A stretch of DNA of 42,871 nucleotides from Streptomyces sp. UW30 (lineage in GTDB: Bacteria; Actinomycetota; Actinomycetes; Streptomycetales; Streptomycetaceae), in assembly GCF_008042075.1 (NCBI RefSeq), contig NZ_RDBN01000053.1, positions 1,376,604 through 1,419,474 of the forward strand, written 5' to 3'. The stretch's first letter is position 1. Each line of letters begins with the position of its first letter. The notes under the pieces are model-generated. The model had not been told where the DNA came from, did not search any database, and saw nothing but the letters and a program-made list of their open reading frames with translations. Below are positions 15,994-24,429 of this stretch, in pieces. Both the position numbers and the translations under genes were made by a program.

Positions 15994-16085
15994 GGTGCAT
16001 GGGAGGCCGTCGCCGCACCGCCCTCGGGAACGCGACGCCCTCAGAACGGCAACGCGCTCAGAACGGCAACGGCCTCCCATGCACC
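15994..16085. terminator. 17-bp perfect inverted repeat between convergent genes
   Basis: Left arm GGTGCATGGGAGGCCGT (15994-16010); right arm its exact complement at 16069-16085; 58-nt loop. The right arm lies inside the last codons of the helicase gene. The loop also holds a direct repeat of TCAGAACGGCAACG (16041, 16058), which duplicates the helicase stop codon. Probably a bidirectional terminator for the two convergent transcripts. Confidence 0.65.
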
Positions 16086-18082
16086 ACCTCCAACCCCGCC
16101 ACCGCCCGCGTCACGACCACGTACAGCCGGTGCAGCCCCCGCCGCTCCGCCTCCACGATCGCCGCCGGCTCCACGGCGACGACATGGTCGTACTCCAGCC
16201 CCTTCACCACGCTCGCCGGGACGACGGCCACCCGGGCCCCCATCTCGTCCGCACCCCCCGTCTCGATCCCGGCGGCCCCCAGCGCCTCCCGCACGCGGGC
16301 CACGTCCGCGTCGGCCGCGACGACGCCCACGGACCCCTCCCGGCCCAGCGCGTCCCGTACGGCGCCGACGACCGCGCCCGGCAGATCGCCGTCGGCCTCC
16401 CGGAACCGCAGCTCACCGTCCCCGCGCAGCGAACGGGCCGCCGGCACCTCCACGTCCACCCGCTCCAACAGCCGGTTCGCCAGCTCCAGCACCACCCCCG
16501 GCACCCGGAACCCGATGGTGAGCGGTACGACCACCGCGTCCGGCTTGCCCAGATGTCCCAGTACCGTCCGCCACGACCGCGCGGCCCACGGTGTCGTCCC
16601 CTGCGCCAGATCCCCCAGCACGGTCACCGAACCGAAGGCGGCCCTGCGTGCGATGGCCCGGCACTCCATGGGCGACAGATCCTGCGCCTCGTCGACGACG
16701 ACATGGCCGTACCCCTTCGGATGCTCGATGAGCCCGGCCACCTCGTCGAGGAGCACGAGGTCGGCGGCGGACCAGCGGGCCGACTTCCAGGACCGCGGCG
16801 GCTTGGCCCACAGCAGCGCCCGCTGTTCGCCGCCGTCGAGCAGTCCGTCCGCGGCTGCCTCCAACACCCCCTGTTCCATGAACAGTTGGGCCACGACCTC
16901 CTCGGGCCGGACCCGCGGCCATACGGCGTCGACGTACGCCCCGACCGCCCGCGCCCGCGAGATCTTCTGCAGCCACGCGGCGCCCGGCGGCCCGCTGCGC
17001 CGCTCGGCCTGCTCCTGGATGAGCCGCACGACCCGTGTCCGCACCCGCTCCCGGCCCACGGCGTACGGCGGCTCCTCGGCGCGCACCCCGGCCACGATCC
17101 GCCGCAGCTCGCCCTCCGACACCCGCCACCGGTACGAGCCGTCGGGAACGGCGAGCGGGCCGACGCCTTCGCCCCCGCGCACCCGCGCGTACAGGGCCCG
17201 CCGCAGGACCTGCGCCATCCGCGCGTCGTGCTTCACGACGGCCGCGCGTTCGCCGTCGACCCCTCTGACCGGCTGCCGCCCGATCTCGTCGCGCAGCGTG
17301 GACTGGCGTACCCCGGTCTCGCCGAGCGCGGGCAGCACCTCGGAGATGTACGACAGGAAGGTCGGGTTGGGCCCGAGGATCAGCAGTCCGCCGCGCCGGA
17401 TGCGCTGCGGGTGGGTGTAGAGCAGATACGCGGCGCGGTGCAGGCCGACGGCGGTCTTGCCGGTGCCCGGGGCCCCCTGCACACACACGGAGACGGCGAG
17501 GTCGCCCCGTACGAGATCGTCCTGCTCGGGCTGGATGGTGGCGGCGATGTCGCGCATGGGACCGACCCGGGGGCGTTCGATCTCCCGGGCGACGATCTCG
17601 CTCGCCCGGGACTCGCCCTGGTCGAGGTGCTCGTCCTCCAGGCCGGTCAGGTCGCCGGACTCCCCTCGGCTGCCCGGCGCCCAGCCGAACCGCCGCCGTA
17701 CGGCGACGCCCTGCGGGTCGCGGGCGGAGGCCTGGTAGAAGGCGCGGGAGACGGGGGCGCGCCAGTCGACGACGAGCGGCGGCTCGGCGGGGTGCTCGCT
17801 GATCCGCAGCCGCCCGATGTGCAGCGCCTGATGCTCCCCGCCGCTGAAGTCGAGCCGCCCGAAGAACAACGGACCTTCGGGCAGCTCGTGCAGCGCCTTG
17901 GCCTTGCTGCGCAGCTGGTAGCCGAGGACCTCGGCGTCGGCGCCGGACGCGGAGGCGTTCTCACCGATGACGACCTGTTCGTCGGCGCCGTCGACCATGC
18001 CGGCGAGGGCGGTGCGACAGCGGTCGTGGTGGACGCGCTCGCGGATGAGGGTGTGCCGCAGGGCAGGGTCGGTGGTCGTCAT
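16058..18082 (-). CDS. HelD-like superfamily 1 helicase / RNA polymerase recycling ATPase
   Basis: 674 residues. An N-terminal helical region precedes DFSGGEHQALHIGRLRIS and VVDWRAPVSRAFYQAS, segments typical of HelD. Walker A is QGAPGTGKTAVGLHRAAYLL (203-210 core) and Walker B is VVVDEAQDLSPME. Late helicase motifs include VVPASVVKGLEYDHVVAVEP and LYVVVTRAV. HelD proteins bind RNA polymerase and help release stalled or rifamycin-bound enzyme; whether this one does is inference. The ATG at 18082 follows TACGCT (18090-18095) by 7 nt, with TTAACT 17 nt further up, so a leaderless promoter is likely. I see no rifamycin-associated element. Confidence 0.88.
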   Translation of the reverse strand: MTTTDPALRHTLIRERVHHDRCRTALAGMVDGADEQVVIGENASASGADAEVLGYQLRSKAKALHELPEGPLFFGRLDFSGGEHQALHIGRLRISEHPAEPPLVVDWRAPVSRAFYQASARDPQGVAVRRRFGWAPGSRGESGDLTGLEDEHLDQGESRASEIVAREIERPRVGPMRDIAATIQPEQDDLVRGDLAVSVCVQGAPGTGKTAVGLHRAAYLLYTHPQRIRRGGLLILGPNPTFLSYISEVLPALGETGVRQSTLRDEIGRQPVRGVDGERAAVVKHDARMAQVLRRALYARVRGGEGVGPLAVPDGSYRWRVSEGELRRIVAGVRAEEPPYAVGRERVRTRVVRLIQEQAERRSGPPGAAWLQKISRARAVGAYVDAVWPRVRPEEVVAQLFMEQGVLEAAADGLLDGGEQRALLWAKPPRSWKSARWSAADLVLLDEVAGLIEHPKGYGHVVVDEAQDLSPMECRAIARRAAFGSVTVLGDLAQGTTPWAARSWRTVLGHLGKPDAVVVPLTIGFRVPGVVLELANRLLERVDVEVPAARSLRGDGELRFREADGDLPGAVVGAVRDALGREGSVGVVAADADVARVREALGAAGIETGGADEMGARVAVVPASVVKGLEYDHVVAVEPAAIVEAERRGLHRLYVVVTRAVAGLEVVHGRPLPF

Positions 18083-18123
18083 TCCAGGAAGCGTACCCAA
18101 ATAACGTAACCGAGTTAAATTCT

Positions 18124-18786
18124 TTACTCGACCTCATGTTCGGATGCCCGGCCCACCGAGGGCGGCAACCCCGCCTCCAGCAGCCCGAACGCCCGCTCCG
18201 CCGCCGCCACCGCGTCGCGCTTGACCTCGGCCACCGGCTCCCCCGCCGAGATCCGCCGCCAGTTCTCCTGCGCGAGGATCCGCTGCACGGCGACGATCTG
18301 CCCGGCCGCCAGCCGTGCGTCGAGCCCTCCGCCGAGCGCCTCGGCGAGCGCGGCCTCCGAGCGCTCCAGGTAGGCGTACATACGGGCGACGAGGGCCGGA
18401 GTGCCGTACACCAGCGTGTGGAAGGCGAGCACCGCGGGATGATCATTGAGCCCGGTGATGGGATCACACCGCTCGATCCCGTCGAGGAAGTGCCGCCGCA
18501 GCGCCTCGACGGGCGAGGGCCCCTCCCGCACGATCCGCGCGGCCTCGTCCTCGTGATCGGCGATCCGGTACAGGACGAGGTCCTCCTTCGCCGGGAAGTA
18601 CCGGAACAACGTCGGCTTGGAGATCTCGGCGGCGGCGGCCACTTCGGCCACGGAGACGGCGTCGAATCCCTTCTCGACGAAGAGGCGGATGGCGGTCTCG
18701 GACACGGTCTCGTACATCCGCTGCTTCTTCCGCTCCCGCAGCCCCATCGCGCCCGCGCCCGCCTCGCTCATGCCGGTCTCGCTCAT
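18124..18786 (-). CDS. TetR-family transcriptional regulator
   Basis: 220 residues. N-terminal HTH: ETAIRLFVEKGFDAVSVAEV, then AAAAEISKPTLFRYFPAKED, textbook TetR. The ligand domain has LNDHPAVLAFHTLVYGTPAL and ends RAFGLLEAGLPPS. The N-terminus repeats MSE-TG / MSE-AG; ATG 18786 lies 7 nt after TAGGCT (18794-18799), supporting a leaderless start. The ligand is unknown. It is followed on the same strand by the helicase gene with 41 nt between; an imperfect palindrome CGAGTTAAA-TTC-TTTACTCG at 18111-18130 covers its stop codon and may be its operator for the helicase promoter. Confidence 0.9.
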   Translation of the reverse strand: MSETGMSEAGAGAMGLRERKKQRMYETVSETAIRLFVEKGFDAVSVAEVAAAAEISKPTLFRYFPAKEDLVLYRIADHEDEAARIVREGPSPVEALRRHFLDGIERCDPITGLNDHPAVLAFHTLVYGTPALVARMYAYLERSEAALAEALGGGLDARLAAGQIVAVQRILAQENWRRISAGEPVAEVKRDAVAAAERAFGLLEAGLPPSVGRASEHEVE

Positions 18787-18825
18787 GCCGGTGAGCCTAC
18801 GCGCGGCCCGCCCCGCGCCCGGCGG

Positions 18826-20997
18826 CTAGTGCGGCAGGGCGCGCAGGAGGTAGGGGTTGTCGCGACGGGGTTCGAGGTTCAGCTCGGCCAGGGCCGCCTG
18901 GAGCGTCCAGGCGTACGAGTCCACGGCCGTCCGGACCCGGGGGACGTCCAGGTGTCTGCCCGAGACCAGGTGGCCGAGGTCCTCGTAGGCGGCGCGGACG
19001 ATCTCCAGACGCTCGTACTTGCTCCAGTCGGACAGCCAGCCCCGGGTGTAGTGGCGCGGCAGGCTGCGCTCCCAGTGGCGCTTCATGAAGTGCTTGCGGC
19101 GGTCGTCGGTCCGCGCCAGGCAGGTGTGCCGCACCAGGTCGTAGAGGGGGTCACCGACCCGGGCCCGGTCCCAGCCGATGAGGGCGATGTTGAACCGGTC
19201 GTCCAGGGTGCGCACCAGGTTCCACGGGTGCAGGTCACCGTGCAGCAGGGTCGGCGTGCGCGGCTCGACCGTGTACCGCGACAGGATGGCGCGCAGCTGC
19301 CGATGGCCGGGCAGGCCTATGCCCTCGGCGAGGGCGCGCACGTCGTCGGGCAGATACCGGACGTCGTCGACGAGTTCGTCCGTCAGCTGCCGGTAGTAGT
19401 CGTCGCGCGGCGCCCTCGGGCGCAGCGCCAGGTAGTCCACCCTGGTCAGGGCGCACAGCTGGTCGACCACGCTCTTCGCCTCGTGCGGCCGCAGGCCGTC
19501 CACCGGGTGCTCGGGGGCCGATCCGTCGCTCGGGCCCAGATAGGTCTGGACGGCGAACGCGCCGGGCCGCCGGCCGCCCTCGCCCGACGCCAGCACACGC
19601 GGCGCCGACACCGGCACGTCCTCCTCCTCCAGGGCCCGCAGAACGGTGGACTCGTCGAGCCTCCTCGAATCGTTTTGGCGCTCCGCTCCCGTCCTGCGGC
19701 GCCGCACGACGACCGGTACGTCCGCCCCGGCGACCCGTGCCACGACCACCGCGTTGACGTGGGCCGTGCCCCGCAGCAGCCGGCTCTCGGGGGCCCGGCA
19801 CTCGTCGGCCAGGGCGTTCTTCACGCACGGGTCGCGGAACTCCGGGCGGCACGGATGCGCGCGGTCCGGGGTCCACTGCACGGGCACCCGGCGGACACTG
19901 TCGATCGGCGCGCCGTGGATGAACTCCGTCCACCGCTTCAGCAGCCACCAGATCTCGGGCAGGGGCGGGACGGGGTCGATGTCGAGCAGTTCCGCGGCGG
20001 CCGTCAGCGCGTTGTGGACCCGGACCGTGGCCGCCCTCAGCCGCTGCTCGTGCGGGGGGCGTCGTTCCAGCGCGTCCAGGGTCCGCATCACGTCCGGGAA
20101 GACGGACAGCGTCCGCTCGAAGGCGATGTAGTGCCCGAGGTCGTCGTCCAGCCCGTTCGCGGCCTCGGGGCTGTGCCGCTGGACCTCCTTGGTCCAGGCG
20201 TTGATCGCCGCGTCCCGCTGGGCCGGGGTGTGGCCGGTGCGCACGAGGTGGACGGCGAGGTCATGCAGCGGGTCACCGAACGAGGCGAGCTCCCAGTCCA
20301 CGAAGACCAGGGGCGGGTCGCCGTCGCGGGTCACGATGACGTTGTCGCGGTGCAGGTCGCCATGGAGAAGACTGAAGGGCCGCCTGGTCATCCGGGGCAC
20401 CCGGCCGGCCAGCCGCATCAGGGCGCCGGGCCGCACCCCGAGCCGCTCGAATATGCGGTGGAAGCGTTGCCAGTTGGGCTCCCTGACGTCCCGTTCCGTC
20501 AGTTCCACGACCGTGCGCAGGAACTCCTGGCTCTCGGGCGGCCTCGGCCACCCGGGCGGCAGCGGCGGGACCGCGTCGCGGTCGACCCCGGTCAGCCGCG
20601 CGAGCCCCTCCGCCATCACCTCGATCAGCGAGCGGTCGATCTTCGCGATGTCACGGCAGGTCTTGGACAGCGGGACGCCCTGGACGTACGAGTGAACGGC
20701 CGAGCTCATCCAGTCGTGCGCCAGGCACACCGGGGCGTGGTCGACCGTGTCTCTGATGGCGTCGAGGACGCGGGCCTCGTTCGCCCAGGTCTTGAACACG
20801 ACACGCAGGATGTCGGGGCGGGGTATCCGCACCAGCACGGGCATGTTCACCGGTTGCCACAGCACCGACGCCATCTGCGGGGTCAGCGGCACGCGGTAGT
20901 TGATGTGGTGATGCCCTTGGAGCGACTGTCCGTGTTCCTCGGCGAACCGGACGAACTCCGCGTACACGGTGGGCTGAGGTGCGAGTCGTGCGTTCAA
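18826..20997 (-). CDS. tandem aminoglycoside-phosphotransferase-like kinase, 723 residues
   Basis: Two APH/choline-kinase-like domains in one chain. Domain 1 (about 25-320) is complete: Brenner motif HGDLHRDN (212-219) and metal site VDWE (234-236). Domain 2 (about 400-720) keeps HGDLHPWN (586-593), but the metal-binding Asp is replaced: ALIGWDRA has Gly608 where VDW/IDW is expected, so it may bind without catalysis. An N-terminal G-x-H-H-x-x-Y patch (about 28-34) recurs in the neighbouring kinase. The start is TTG 20997 with AGGA at 7 nt. Probably co-transcribed with the upstream kinase (102-nt gap). The substrate is unknown; a small molecule is more likely than aminoglycoside resistance in this developmental locus. 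Confidence 0.85.
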   Translation of the reverse strand: MNARLAPQPTVYAEFVRFAEEHGQSLQGHHHINYRVPLTPQMASVLWQPVNMPVLVRIPRPDILRVVFKTWANEARVLDAIRDTVDHAPVCLAHDWMSSAVHSYVQGVPLSKTCRDIAKIDRSLIEVMAEGLARLTGVDRDAVPPLPPGWPRPPESQEFLRTVVELTERDVREPNWQRFHRIFERLGVRPGALMRLAGRVPRMTRRPFSLLHGDLHRDNVIVTRDGDPPLVFVDWELASFGDPLHDLAVHLVRTGHTPAQRDAAINAWTKEVQRHSPEAANGLDDDLGHYIAFERTLSVFPDVMRTLDALERRPPHEQRLRAATVRVHNALTAAAELLDIDPVPPLPEIWWLLKRWTEFIHGAPIDSVRRVPVQWTPDRAHPCRPEFRDPCVKNALADECRAPESRLLRGTAHVNAVVVARVAGADVPVVVRRRRTGAERQNDSRRLDESTVLRALEEEDVPVSAPRVLASGEGGRRPGAFAVQTYLGPSDGSAPEHPVDGLRPHEAKSVVDQLCALTRVDYLALRPRAPRDDYYRQLTDELVDDVRYLPDDVRALAEGIGLPGHRQLRAILSRYTVEPRTPTLLHGDLHPWNLVRTLDDRFNIALIGWDRARVGDPLYDLVRHTCLARTDDRRKHFMKRHWERSLPRHYTRGWLSDWSKYERLEIVRAAYEDLGHLVSGRHLDVPRVRTAVDSYAWTLQAALAELNLEPRRDNPYLLRALPH

Positions 20998-21099
20998 ATG
21001 GCGTTCCTGTGCTGCGCGTTCCTGAGGGAGGGAGAACAGGTAGTTCGAGACTGTAGAGCACGTGGGAGCGCCTCGCGGGCGAAAGTCTCCCTGCCGACC

Positions 21100-22212
21100 T
21101 TATGAGGTGCGCGGGCCGTGCAGCCGGTGCCAGTCGAGCAGTGAGGTGGCCACGGTACGCAGGCTCGGCACGTCGTCGAGCCCCAGCGGTACGGCCGCCC
21201 GGGCCAGTACCCGCTGCACCCTTCTGGCCTCGACCGGCCATCGCCGCCAGCTGAACGCCCCGCCGTTGTCCAGGATCTGGGTCGCCCGGATGACGTCGGT
21301 GAACACGCTCTGGGCCCGCTTGAAGTCCAGCAGTCTCGGCAGGTCGTCGCGCCAGCCCTCGGTACTGCCGGGTCTGATGTCGTCGGCCACCGCACACCAC
21401 AGGTCGATCAAACGGTTCTCCTGCTCGGTCGGATAGCGCATGAGATACAGGTGCGTGGCGAGGTCGTAGAGCGGGTCACCGAGCATGGCCAGCTCCCAGT
21501 CGATGGTCCACAGTCGGGCTGTCCGGTCGAGGACGAAGTTCTCGCGATGCAGGTCGGCGTGCAGGAGGCAGAAGGGTCGTTCCGCCAGCCCCGGGACCAC
21601 AACGTTTTTGCGCAGCGCGCGGAAGGAGTCCTCGTCCACGCCCAGCGCGCGGAACAGCCCCTCGAAGGAGGGGAGGTTGTCCTGGTAGACGCGTTCCTCG
21701 GCGAACCGGACGAGCCCCTCCAGGAACCCCTCGCAGTCCCCGTCCTCGGCGCGGTCCTCGATCAGACAGCGCCGTTCGGCCTGCAGGGACCCCGGGGAGA
21801 CATGGATCAACTGCCGGAACAGGCCGAGGATCTGGTCGAGCACCTGCTCGGGGACCATCCGTCCGGCGGCGTATCGCGAGCCGAGCGTGCGGCCCTCGAT
21901 GAACCGCTGCAGCCGGATCTCGCCCACCTCGATGAGCTCCGGGATCCCGCTGATCCGGCCCTGGAGCGCCGCCAGCAGCTGCTCCTCCGAGACGAAGCAG
22001 CGCCGGTCGAACCAGAGCAGCTCGCCGCGCGGTGAACGGCACTTGGCCCGGACTGGGTCCGCGTCCTCGTCGTCCTCGCCCGCGGGGTCGGGCAGGGGAA
22101 TCACATACGTCTCGTGGTGATAGCCCTCTAGCGGCCCTTCGACCGCACTCGCGTCACCGCCGCTCATCTGGACGGCTCGTTCCCGTGTCGGGGACACCCG
22201 TTCGGCTGACAT
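21100..22212 (-). CDS. APH-family phosphotransferase, dev-locus kinase
   Basis: 370 residues. Active-site motifs are intact: LLHADLHRENFVLD and WTIDWELAMLGDPLYDLATH. The N-terminal part has EGYHHETYVIPLPD, like the HH-x-x-Y patch of the tandem kinase next door, and WFDRRCFVSEEQLLAALQGR. The ATG at 22212 has GAGAG 8 nt upstream; the frame is open further up without a good start. It is divergent from a DevB-type HAD phosphatase across a gap with a perfect palindrome. Kinase and phosphatase may act on the same metabolite (inference). Confidence 0.85.
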   Translation of the reverse strand: MSAERVSPTRERAVQMSGGDASAVEGPLEGYHHETYVIPLPDPAGEDDEDADPVRAKCRSPRGELLWFDRRCFVSEEQLLAALQGRISGIPELIEVGEIRLQRFIEGRTLGSRYAAGRMVPEQVLDQILGLFRQLIHVSPGSLQAERRCLIEDRAEDGDCEGFLEGLVRFAEERVYQDNLPSFEGLFRALGVDEDSFRALRKNVVVPGLAERPFCLLHADLHRENFVLDRTARLWTIDWELAMLGDPLYDLATHLYLMRYPTEQENRLIDLWCAVADDIRPGSTEGWRDDLPRLLDFKRAQSVFTDVIRATQILDNGGAFSWRRWPVEARRVQRVLARAAVPLGLDDVPSLRTVATSLLDWHRLHGPRTS

Positions 22213-22255
22213 CGCCCGCTCTCTCGACCGGTCCCCGCGCAAGTGGCGGGGAAGT

Positions 22256-22268
22256 GGTGCACTGCACC
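22256..22268. promoter_or_regulatory. 13-bp palindrome between kinase and phosphatase genes
   Basis: GGTGCACTGCACC is palindromic about its central C. It lies 44 nt upstream of the kinase ATG and in the leader region of the divergent phosphatase gene, a good place for a shared operator. The motif differs from the CAACT/AGTTG repeats of the regulator genes nearby. Confidence 0.5.
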
Positions 22269-22423
22269 CCCCTGTGAGTGCGCATCGTGCCAGAAGTGAT
22301 TCGTCCGTTCGCGCCGAACCCGTGAGTCGGGTGAGCCTCGCGTTGACCCGTACGGGCGCTGCCGGAGCCGACACCACAGGTCACGGCGTCCGGCGCCGGT
22401 CCGGACCGCCGCACACTGTGCCG

Positions 22424-23179
22424 GTGACGACGACATGCACCACGTACGACGGCCACGGTGACCTGGACACGCTGCGCGACGTCCTCGACCGGGCCGACGC
22501 CGTACTGCTCGACTTCGACGGCCCCGTGTGCGACCTGTTCGGCGGCGCCTGCACCGCGTACATCGCCGACGAGGTCAAGGACCGGGCGCGGCTGGAGTGG
22601 GGGCGGCTCGACCGTCGTGTGGAGGACTGCGCCGACTCCCACGGCGTGCTGCGCCACCTGGCCGACATGGCCGTACGGCGCACGGGCGGCCGCCGCGGGA
22701 CGCGGCTGGACTGGGCTGACGGCATCGTCACCCGGCACGAGTACACGGCGGTGCGCCGGGCGGCCCCCACCCCCGGCGCGCGGGAGCTGGTGGGCGCGCT
22801 GGCGCTGCTCGGCAAGGCCCTGCTGATCGTGAGCAACAACTCGGCCGAGCCGGTGCGCGAGTACCTCGAACGGCAGGACCTCCTGGAGCACTTCACGGCC
22901 GTACTGGGCCGCGATCCCCAGGACCCGCATCTGATGAAGCCGCACCCCGACGTGATCACCCGCGCGCTGGCCGAGCTCGGCGACCCGTCCCCGTCCCGGA
23001 CCCTGCTGATCGGCGACCAGCTCACCGACCTGGCGGCCGCCCGGGCCGCGAAGGTGCCGTTCCTCGGCTTCACGCGGGACGCGGGGACGGCGGCGCGGAT
23101 GCGGCGTGAGGGCGCGCGGGACGTGGTCGGCTCGTTCGAGCCGGTCATGCACGCGCTGTCGGCACCCCTGACGCACTGA
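22424..23179 (+). CDS. DevB-like HAD phosphatase, second copy
   Basis: 251 residues. HAD motifs: ADAVLLDFDGPVCDLFGG (I), LLIVSNNSAEPVREYL (II), LMKPHPDVI (III Lys) and LLIGDQLTDLAAARAAKVPF (IV), the same order and spacing as devB downstream. The product is a cytoplasmic small-molecule phosphatase of unknown substrate. I start at GTG 22424 because VTTTCTTYDGHGDLDTLRDV aligns with the devB N-terminus and upstream codons lose GC bias; GTG 22418 and 22274 are alternatives. Its end is 12 nt from the end of the convergent GntR gene, whereas devB sits directly downstream of devA, so the pair has been rearranged. Confidence 0.85.
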   Translation: MTTTCTTYDGHGDLDTLRDVLDRADAVLLDFDGPVCDLFGGACTAYIADEVKDRARLEWGRLDRRVEDCADSHGVLRHLADMAVRRTGGRRGTRLDWADGIVTRHEYTAVRRAAPTPGARELVGALALLGKALLIVSNNSAEPVREYLERQDLLEHFTAVLGRDPQDPHLMKPHPDVITRALAELGDPSPSRTLLIGDQLTDLAAARAAKVPFLGFTRDAGTAARMRREGARDVVGSFEPVMHALSAPLTH

Positions 23180-23191
23180 CCCGCGCGCCCC

Positions 23192-24070
23192 TCACTCGGT
23201 CGCCAGGTACTCCCACACGGAGTCGAACCACGTCTGGCGCTCGGTGACGAAGACCGAGCCGGGCGAGTCAGGGTCGTCGTCCGCCACGTAGTGCTCCAGG
23301 ACGGCACCGAGCCCGATGACGTCGATGGCGGCTACCGTCCCCTCGTCCAGCACGATGGGGCGTTCGACCACCTTGTACATGCCGTGCAGGGCTTCGGTGC
23401 CGTGGAAGAGGTAGAGCTTGAACGCCGGGGTGAGCGGCGCCCACCGGACCGCGACGTCGACGTCCGCCACGAACCTCTCGGCCTTCAGCTCCTCCAGGGC
23501 GAGCCGCAGCGACTGGGTGTTGCGTCGGGTTATCCCCCGCACCCGCTCCAGCGGCCGGGGGTCGTCCGGGTCGGCGATGGCGCGTGGAAAGGGCAGCTGC
23601 ATGTCCTCCGAAGGCAGCAGCATGCGCAGGGCGATGCGCTGCGGGGCCACCGCCCCGGAGCGGATCCGCTCGGCCTGGATCCAGATGTGCGCGGCCAGGG
23701 ACTCGGAGGTGAAGGTGAAGACGTCCAGGACGACTTCGGACCGCTCGAACGCCCTGTCCAGATGCGGGCCGAGCGTCATACGGCCGGAACGCGCCGCGTG
23801 GACGGCGGGCCTGCGGCGCTCCTGGGCCGCCGGCGATCCGGTCACCCGGGATCCGCTGCCCTGCCGGGACTCGACGAGCCCCCGCTCGGAGAGCTCCTTC
23901 AGCACCCGTTGGACGGTGTCCCGGGAGACCGCCAGGTCCTGGGCCAGTTCGCGCTGCGGGGGCAGCAGGGATCCCAGGGGGTAGGTCCCGTCGGACATAC
24001 GGAGGACGAGTGCCTCCAGCACCCGCTCGAACTCCTTGCCGCCACCCTCGGCGGCGCGCTGTCCACCCAC
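23192..24070 (-). CDS. DevA-type GntR regulator, third paralogue
   Basis: 292 residues. N-terminal winged helix: LLPPQRELAQDLAVSRDTVQ, then RVLKELSERGLVESRQGSGS. The C-terminal effector domain shares landmarks with devA and devE: LRMLLPSEDMQLPFP, APLTPAFKLYLFHGTEALHG, and a terminal FVTERQTWFDSVWEYL. The most diverged of the three. Start chosen at GTG 24070, 6 nt after TACGGT (24077-24082) on the minus strand with no ribosome site; TTG 24118 and other GTGs upstream are alternatives. Divergent from a membrane microprotein gene, as are its two paralogues. Ligand unknown. Confidence 0.88.
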   Translation of the reverse strand: MGGQRAAEGGGKEFERVLEALVLRMSDGTYPLGSLLPPQRELAQDLAVSRDTVQRVLKELSERGLVESRQGSGSRVTGSPAAQERRRPAVHAARSGRMTLGPHLDRAFERSEVVLDVFTFTSESLAAHIWIQAERIRSGAVAPQRIALRMLLPSEDMQLPFPRAIADPDDPRPLERVRGITRRNTQSLRLALEELKAERFVADVDVAVRWAPLTPAFKLYLFHGTEALHGMYKVVERPIVLDEGTVAAIDVIGLGAVLEHYVADDDPDSPGSVFVTERQTWFDSVWEYLATE

Positions 24071-24127
24071 ATGCCGACCGTACCGCTTCTCACCCACCTG
24101 CACACAAATTTCAGTCAACCAGTCAGT

Positions 24128-24209
24128 CCAACTGCCGGTCCAGTTAAGGGATCTCGCCGCCAGGGAAAACCAATCTCAGGCCAACCAGCCCAATTTACCG
24201 GACAGTTGG
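24128..24209. promoter_or_regulatory. CAACT/AGTTG inverted repeat, regulator/microprotein region 1
   Basis: CCAACTGCCGG (24128-24138) and CCGGACAGTTGG (24198-24209) form a long-range inverted repeat with one bulged base. They flank a central TCCAGTTAAG. The region separates the third GntR gene from its divergent microprotein gene. The same CAACT/AGTTG core occurs in the two paralogous regions to the right. Confidence 0.5.
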
Positions 24210-24246
24210 GCGCCTCACATGGATTCGAAGGGTGCGGGTGGGGGAC

Positions 24247-24429
24247 ATGGTGCTGTTTCAGGCGCTGTGCGCATTAGCGGAGTTGACCCTGGGCCTGATG
24301 GCGCAGGCGAGGTTGGGGGTGATTGGACTGCTCGTCCTGTCGGCCGTCATCGTCGGCGTCCGAGCCCGGCACAGCCGGCTCGCGGTGGGGGCGGTGGTGG
24401 TGTTCGTCTTCCTGATGAGTCAGGCCTGA
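24247..24429 (+). CDS. hydrophobic microprotein A (60 residues)
   Basis: MVLFQALCALAELTLGLMAQ, then ARLGVIGLLVLSAVIVGVRA and RHSRLAVGAVVVFVFLMSQA: three short hydrophobic segments separated by basic turns, so a small inner-membrane protein. It is a diverged relative of the microproteins at 26202 and 27523; the match is clearest at the G-[VI]-I-x-x-x-x-L-x-x-x-I-x-[IV]-[KR]-A-[KR] stretch and the GAVV run. GTG starts at 24232 and 24238 are possible; GGGTGGGGG precedes the ATG. Its last 10 nt overlap the end of convergent devB. Confidence 0.7.
   Translation: MVLFQALCALAELTLGLMAQARLGVIGLLVLSAVIVGVRARHSRLAVGAVVVFVFLMSQA

Noticed and set aside
15338..18109. Very long plus-strand open frame (over 900 codons)
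   Set aside because: It runs opposite to the helicase gene and in a shifted frame over the hemerythrin gene. Its product is Arg/Pro/His-rich with no domain, the usual antisense shadow in high-GC DNA.
18136..21105. Plus-strand open frame of nearly 1000 codons opposite TetR and the tandem kinase
   Set aside because: The minus-strand products have clear TetR and APH motifs. The antisense product is low complexity and lacks a ribosome site.
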